The notes under the pieces were generated by a model, which saw only the letters and a list, made by a program, of their open reading frames with translations, was not told where the DNA came from and ran no database searches. Shown one piece after another: positions 59,534-64,000 of a stretch of DNA of 64,000 nucleotides. Origin of the DNA: JAFALK01 sp036500605. Its GTDB lineage: Bacteria > Pseudomonadota > Gammaproteobacteria > Burkholderiales > Burkholderiaceae_C. The position numbers were made by a program, and so were the translations under genes. How positions within the stretch are numbered: the stretch's first letter is position 1; each line of letters opens with the position of its first letter. The DNA lies in assembly GCA_036500605.1 (NCBI GenBank), contig DASYBU010000046.1, positions 1 through 64,000 of the forward strand. The letters run 5' to 3'.

Positions 59534-59644
59534 TCATGACGAAGTTTGCACGAGCCCAAAGGTGTAACTGTCCACGCCTATTGCCCCTGTCGATTTTGCG
59601 GCTTGGCTGATCAGATTCTTAATTTCGTTGCTTGACAGTGGCAT
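59534..59644 (-). CDS. 36-aa peptide, candidate microcin-like precursor
   Basis: Unannotated-size frame: ATG at 59644, stop at 59534. A GGAG ribosome site lies eight bases upstream, with surroundings (GGAGTAACGATTATG) very like those of the muramidase-like gene (GGAGTAATCATCATG). The product begins MPLSSNEIKNLISQAAKS, contains GAIGVDSYTF and ends VQTSS. The C-terminal Ser-Ser recalls the Ser end that MceI/MceJ-type enzymes modify. It follows directly on another small frame (stop at 59650) whose stop overlaps its ribosome site. It has no double-glycine leader. Confidence 0.4.
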   Translation of the reverse strand: MPLSSNEIKNLISQAAKSTGAIGVDSYTFGLVQTSS

Positions 59645-59649
59645 AATCG

Positions 59650-60001
59650 TTACTCCGTCTTTCCTGAGGTTAGAATAAGTGCCGAAACTGGTTGATCACA
59701 AGATGAGCTATTTGGAGTCGGATGGCCTTGCGTTTCAATATGTAGCTCGACCTGTGCCTTGAGCTTCGTTCTTGTGTTTTCGATATAGGCAGCCAACTTG
59801 CAGGGCTCCTCGTATCTCTTCCAACCATCGCCTAATAGGTTCATGGATTTCGGAAATGGGGCCCATTTTCCAGTCGCTTAGATATTTTCGCGAGAAATCG
59901 GAGATGCTTAATCTTTGCGCCGATCTCATGAATATCTCCATGAAGAACCCAGGTGCATGGTTTGTTTGACTAATGTTCACATTCGAGGTTGAGTACTTCA
60001 T
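59650..60001 (-). pseudogene. Broken small gene, two overlapping frames
   Basis: From an ATG at 60001, one frame reads through SAQRLSISDFSRKYLSDWKM to about 59890. The continuation that looks protein-like switches to another frame (LLGDGWKRYEEPCKLAAYIE, KLKAQVELHIETQGHP) and ends at 59650. The pattern suggests a frameshifted gene of roughly 110 codons, but neither frame alone is convincing. Confidence 0.35.
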
Positions 60002-60253
60002 TACCCGGCCTTTGCTTTGTACGCTCGCAGTGGAGTTCGCCGGGGCCCTCATATTCACATTTGAATTGGTGTGCAACATTAAACTGCTGTAGAGCGGCCG
60101 CTAAAATTTGGTCATCATTTTGTGTTGCCTTTGTAAATGCCGCGAGTAAGTCGACCACGTCGTCCGAGTTGGCACCATAGACTTGGTGTTTGAGAAGAGA
60201 AGCATCACGAAGGATAAGAATATTAATTTGGAACTTCTTAGAGAATGATGCAT
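59970..60253 (-). pseudogene. Frameshifted gene for a small exported cysteine protein
   Basis: An ATG at 60253 opens a signal peptide (SSKLIFLSFVMLLFSNTKS). One base appears to be missing near 60180, after which the natural continuation is GANSDDVVDLLAAFTKATQN, then FKCEYEGPGELHCERTKQRP and NLECEH, stopping at 59970. Three cysteines lie in the mature part. The intact version would be about 95 aa. Possibly a second immunity or partner protein, now broken. A programmed frameshift or a sequencing error cannot be excluded. Confidence 0.5.
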
Positions 60254-60336
60254 GGTTTGATTTCCATATTTTGTGTTGGCCGTGTGTAATTCGGTGTTCG
60301 CATGCATGTATGGCGGTATAGCTTGTTTAAGTGTGA

Positions 60337-61782
60337 CTATCGCTCTCGCAGGCTGTCATCTAGATGCTCACGTACGGGTCCGGCCAGATAGTCAATTGCC
60401 CGGCGCTGTCCAATCCTGATCTCCGCTGCTAAATTCATCCCGGGCGCCAATTTGATGGGCCGTCCATCAACCGCTAGGCTGGATTTCTCTAGCGTCAGCG
60501 TGACCGGGAAAACCGCTCCACGCTTCTCATCGTTGACGGCATCAGCACTGATGGTCTTCACGACGGCTGGCACCGTGCCGTAACGCGTGTACGGAAAGGT
60601 CTCCAACTTGACCTCTGCAATCTGACCTTCGCGCACAAAGCCCATGTCCTTGTTCTCCAAGGTCACCTCGGCCGTCACTTCAGAGTCGTCTGGCACAAGT
60701 ACAAGCAGTACCTGGGCTGGCGTTACGACACCCCCTGGCGTATGCACTGCAAGCTGCTGCACAGTGCCTGTCACTGGTGCCGTCAATCGGGTGAGTGCGT
60801 CACGCTTGCCCGCCTTGATGCCGTCTTCACCGAGTTGCTTGGTCTTGAGCTCGGCCTGCGCCATCCGCTCGCGCAGGCTGCGCGCCGTTTCTGCGCGGTA
60901 GGCGTTGAGCGTCTGCTGCCCTTCGCTCAAACCCGCTTGCGCCTCCGCTCGGCGCGCGATGGCCGTCGCTAGATCGCGCTCCATTTCAATCCGTTCGCGT
61001 GTGCGATCCTGCGTTGCATGACCGGCGATGAACCCTTGCTTGGCGAGCGTTTGATAGTCACTCTCACGTGCCTGCGCCAAGGGCAGGGTGGTTTGTAACT
61101 TCATAACCATTTGCTCCGTGGTGGCGATTTCCGCCCTGCGGTGCACGATCTCGGCTTCGAGTTTTGCGACCTGCGCGCTGATGTCGGTCCACTCGCCTTG
61201 CAGCTGAATGCGGGCTTCGTTCGCGTCCGCGCTTGGCAGGGCATTCGTTTGGAGCTGCGGTGCCGTGCCGTTGGCCAAGCTGCTGAGCAGGCTCTGCGTA
61301 CGGAGCAATTCGGAGGTGGCAGCGATTCGATCTTCATCCACGCGCTTGGCATCGGCCTGCGTGCTGGTCGCGTCGAGTTGGATCAGGAGTTGGCCGGCCT
61401 TGACCTTGTCTCCATCCTTCACGTAGATCGCTTGCACCACGCTGGTTTCCAGCGGTTGGATCTGTTTGCTGCGCTGGCTCACCACGATGTGGCCCTGAGC
61501 TACGGCGACGATGTCGACTTTGCCGAAGAAGGCCCAGAGCAGGCCGACCACGAAGATGAGGCAAATCGCAATGGCCGCGCGGCGTGGTGCGGGATGGGGC
61601 GGTGTCTCCTGCAAGGCCATCGCGGCGGGCATGAAGGCGCGCTCATCGGCCAAACGCTTGGGGCCGGCGAGTTGATCTCGCATGGCCCAGGCGGCTTTGA
61701 AGATGGCGGCGTAGTGGCGTAGCAAGTCAGGCAGCGGGTGGCCCGGAGGCACTTGCTTGACGGTATCGGCAACGGTGCTCAT
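60337..61782 (-). CDS. HlyD-family periplasmic adaptor of a type I secretion system
   Basis: 481 aa. Membrane-fusion protein joining the ABC exporter to an outer-membrane TolC-type channel. A cytoplasmic N-terminus of about 70 residues is followed by one transmembrane helix (AAIAICLIFVVGLLWAFFG) near 69-87, a lipoyl-like strand GHIVVSQRSKQIQPLETSVV near 96-115, a long coiled-coil hairpin at about 150-320 and a C-terminal beta-barrel (LTAPVTGTVQQLAVHTPGGV; PGMNLAAEIRIGQR). Overlaps the exporter gene by 4 bp. No TolC homologue lies in the window. Confidence 0.93.
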   Translation of the reverse strand: MSTVADTVKQVPPGHPLPDLLRHYAAIFKAAWAMRDQLAGPKRLADERAFMPAAMALQETPPHPAPRRAAIAICLIFVVGLLWAFFGKVDIVAVAQGHIVVSQRSKQIQPLETSVVQAIYVKDGDKVKAGQLLIQLDATSTQADAKRVDEDRIAATSELLRTQSLLSSLANGTAPQLQTNALPSADANEARIQLQGEWTDISAQVAKLEAEIVHRRAEIATTEQMVMKLQTTLPLAQARESDYQTLAKQGFIAGHATQDRTRERIEMERDLATAIARRAEAQAGLSEGQQTLNAYRAETARSLRERMAQAELKTKQLGEDGIKAGKRDALTRLTAPVTGTVQQLAVHTPGGVVTPAQVLLVLVPDDSEVTAEVTLENKDMGFVREGQIAEVKLETFPYTRYGTVPAVVKTISADAVNDEKRGAVFPVTLTLEKSSLAVDGRPIKLAPGMNLAAEIRIGQRRAIDYLAGPVREHLDDSLRER

Positions 61783-63992
61783 GCGCTGGCCTCCAGGGGC
61801 AATGGACTATCGTCCACGCTCCCTTTCGATTGCATGCCCCACAGGTGTGCGTAGAGCCCATCGGGTTGGGCGAGCAGGTGCTCATGGCTGCCCGTCTCGA
61901 CGATGCGCCCCTTGTCCATCGCCAGGATCCGATTGGCGTGCCGCACAGCGCTCAGGCGGTGGGCAATGATGAAGACGGTGCGGCCCTGGCAGATGGCGCG
62001 CATATTGCGCTGGATGATGGCTTCGCTCTCGTAGTCGAGCGCGCTGGTGGCTTCGTCAAAGATCAGGATGCGGGGCTGGGTGAACAGGGCTCTGGCGATG
62101 GCAATGCGCTGGCGTTGCCCGCCGGAGAGGCTGGCACCTTGCTCGCCCACTATCGTGTCGTAGCCTTCGGGGAGTTCGCTGATGAATTCGTGCGCGCCGG
62201 CCAGCTTGGCGATGTGGATCACGGCTTCCAAGGGAGCTGCGGGGTCTGCAATGGCGATGTTCTCGCGCACGCTGCGGTTGAACAGCATGTTCTCTTGCAG
62301 CACGACGCCCACTTGCCGGCGCAACTGAGCCGCGTCGATCATGCCGATGTCGTGCCCGTCGACCAGCACACGACCACTCTCTGGGACGTAGAGGCGTTGG
62401 ATCAGCTTGGTCAGCGTGCTCTTGCCCGAGCCGCTGCGGCCGATGATGCCGATGACTTCGCCGGGTTTGACGTCAAGGCTCAGCTCGTGCAGCACTGGCT
62501 GCGCATCGGGGCGATACCGAAAGCTGATGTTCTCCAGCGTGATGCGACCTTGCACGCGCGGCAGCGAGCTGGCGCTTTGCGCCGGCAGTTCGGTGCGCGT
62601 GTTCAAGATGTCTCCGAGGCGCGCCATCGAGAGCCCCGTCTGCTGAAAATCCGTCCACATATTGGCCATGCGCATGATCGGCTGCGCCACGCGGCCGGCG
62701 AACATGTTGAAGGCCACGAACATGCCGACCGTGAGCTGGCTGTCCATCACCAGATGCGCGCCGTACCAGAGCGTGGCGGCATTGACGACCTTGCCGATCA
62801 GGTTCACGCCCTCGTTGCCACGTTGGGCCAGCATTTGCGTCTTGAAGCTGGCGGCCACGTAGGCGGCCAACTGTTCGTCCCATCGGCGAGCCATCTGCGG
62901 TTCCAGCGCGCCTGCCTTGACGGTCTGGATGCCAGTGATGCTCTCCACGAGTAGCGACTGGTTCTCGGCACTGCGAGCGAACTTCTCGTTCAAGCGTCCG
63001 CGCAGGATGGGAACGACGAGCATGCTGATGGCCGCATAGAGCGGCAAGGAGATCAGCACAATCACAGTGAGCGTGACGCTGTAGGTGAACATCACGGCGA
63101 TGAAGATCACGGAGAACAGAACATCGAGCACCAGCGTGAGTGCATTGCCAGTCAGGAACTGGCGAATGTTCTCCAACTCGCGCACGCGGGCGACCGAATC
63201 GCCCACCCGCCGCGCTTGAAAATAGGCCAGCGGCAGTTGAAGCAAATGTCGATAGAGGCGTGAGCCCAGTTCCACGTCGATGCGACTCGTCGTGTGGCTG
63301 AACACGTAGGAGCGCAACAGCGTCAAGGCGCTCTCAAAGAAGTTGACGAACAGCAGGCCGATGATCAGCACGTCGAGCGTGCTGACACCCTTGTGCACCA
63401 GCACCTTGTCCATGATCACCTGGAAGAACAGCGGGCTGATCAGGGCGAAGAGCTGCAAGAAGAGCGACACCAGCAGCACCTCGCCCAGCAGCTTGCGGTG
63501 CCTGACGATGCTGGGGATGAACCACGAGAAATCGAACTTGGCGAGAGCGCCGGCGAGGCTGGTGCGACTGGTGATGAGGATGAGCTCGCCGCTCCATTGC
63601 GCGGCGAAGACTTCGACCGGCTCGATGGTGGGGCGGGCCGGCTCCGTGCTGTTGCGACTGGAGGCCGGGTCCAGGAACAAGACGCGCTGCCCATCGCATT
63701 GGGCCAAGACGACTGTGCGGCCATCGTTCAGTAGAGCGAGCGCAGGCAGAGAAAGCAGCGTGAGGCGATCGACGCTGCTGTGTACAGGTTTGGCCTTCAG
63801 GCTCAGGTGTCGGGCGGCCAACAAGAGGTCTTGTCGAGAGATCGCGTCGTGCTCCCCTAGGCCCAACGCGTGCATCAGGGCTTGCGGCTCGGCAGCAATG
63901 AGGTGAAGCCGGGCGACGATGGTCAACGCGATCAGTGCCGAAGGATCAGATCGAGTCCCTTCAGCGTGTTCGGCTGCGCCCTGTACTTCCAT
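61779..63992 (-). CDS. HlyB-type peptidase-domain ABC exporter
   Basis: 737 aa. Inner-membrane ATPase of a type I secretion system. Residues about 15-130 are a C39-like domain lacking the catalytic cysteine (DPSALIALTIVARLH where active peptidases have a D-C-G motif), as in HlyB, so it should bind rather than cleave its substrate. Six transmembrane helices lie at about 160-440. The ATPase has Walker A GRSGSGKST, signature LSGGQRQRIA, Walker B ILIFDEATSALD and the H-loop IAHRLS. The gene starts eight bases from the window edge, so upstream genes and the promoter are not seen. Confidence 0.94.
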   Translation of the reverse strand: MEVQGAAEHAEGTRSDPSALIALTIVARLHLIAAEPQALMHALGLGEHDAISRQDLLLAARHLSLKAKPVHSSVDRLTLLSLPALALLNDGRTVVLAQCDGQRVLFLDPASSRNSTEPARPTIEPVEVFAAQWSGELILITSRTSLAGALAKFDFSWFIPSIVRHRKLLGEVLLVSLFLQLFALISPLFFQVIMDKVLVHKGVSTLDVLIIGLLFVNFFESALTLLRSYVFSHTTSRIDVELGSRLYRHLLQLPLAYFQARRVGDSVARVRELENIRQFLTGNALTLVLDVLFSVIFIAVMFTYSVTLTVIVLISLPLYAAISMLVVPILRGRLNEKFARSAENQSLLVESITGIQTVKAGALEPQMARRWDEQLAAYVAASFKTQMLAQRGNEGVNLIGKVVNAATLWYGAHLVMDSQLTVGMFVAFNMFAGRVAQPIMRMANMWTDFQQTGLSMARLGDILNTRTELPAQSASSLPRVQGRITLENISFRYRPDAQPVLHELSLDVKPGEVIGIIGRSGSGKSTLTKLIQRLYVPESGRVLVDGHDIGMIDAAQLRRQVGVVLQENMLFNRSVRENIAIADPAAPLEAVIHIAKLAGAHEFISELPEGYDTIVGEQGASLSGGQRQRIAIARALFTQPRILIFDEATSALDYESEAIIQRNMRAICQGRTVFIIAHRLSAVRHANRILAMDKGRIVETGSHEHLLAQPDGLYAHLWGMQSKGSVDDSPLPLEASA

Positions 63993-64000
63993 GACTACTG

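Noticed and set aside
61830..62954. 374-codon plus-strand frame opposite the HlyB-like exporter
   Set aside because: Antisense to conserved ABC transporter motifs; no independent support.

Overview
The window is a high-GC betaproteobacterial chromosome segment. Gene content (PPK2 with a PiT phosphate carrier, TamAB, an arginase / glutaminyl cyclase / LOG / MoeB run, tandem c-type cytochrome, HD-GYP and GGDEF signalling) and codon usage fit Burkholderiales, perhaps the Roseateles/Mitsuaria/Leptothrix side. That placement is inference from gene content only.

Layout. 1-13.8 kb is ordinary chromosome: hutF, a chemoreceptor, an L-asparaginase, a TPR-GGDEF protein, a DUF429 protein, then a tightly overlapped minus-strand run (ctp - moeB - LOG - arginase - glutaminyl cyclase), a hypothetical protein and an HD phosphohydrolase. 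13,855-33,213 is an integrated element of about 19.4 kb bounded by a 24-bp direct repeat; the right copy is the 3' end of a tRNA-Arg(CCT) gene and a P4-type tyrosine integrase lies just inside it. It is a decayed, mosaic prophage. It has a lambda O/P-like replication pair with iterons inside the O gene, a tail tape-measure gene abutting the replication genes with no head or packaging operon, several small HTH proteins, a Cro-like regulator with a palindromic operator, an AlpA-like regulator, a HEPN-motif protein, a toxin-antitoxin pair with repeated operators and an IS110-family transposase. 33.3-54.7 kb is chromosome again: a DUF1016 nuclease containing two palindromes, then tamB-tamA-VWA-S9 peptidase-GNAT-MoxR chained on the minus strand, then cytochrome c4, an HD-GYP protein, a peptide-binding protein, a WYL regulator divergent from a NIPSNAP protein over a perfect palindrome, an MHS transporter, and ppk2-pit with a repeated GTGA motif upstream.

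54.7-64.0 kb is the most interesting part: a minus-strand, partly AT-rich cluster that looks like an undescribed type I-secreted bacteriocin system. In transcription order it holds a HlyB-like exporter with a catalytically dead C39-like domain, a HlyD-like adaptor, a belt of small and broken secreted-protein genes, a strongly initiated 36-aa peptide ending in TSS, a signal-peptide protein (candidate immunity protein), a muramidase-like protein without a signal peptide (candidate exported effector), a protein made of two HlyC-like acyltransferase units, and a protein resembling MchC/MceJ of siderophore-microcin maturation. An orphan HicB-like antitoxin follows. A HlyC-like protein next to an MchC-like protein is the pairing known from class IIb microcins. 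Here it is linked to a cell-wall hydrolase-like protein, and no siderophore-microcin precursor is recognisable.
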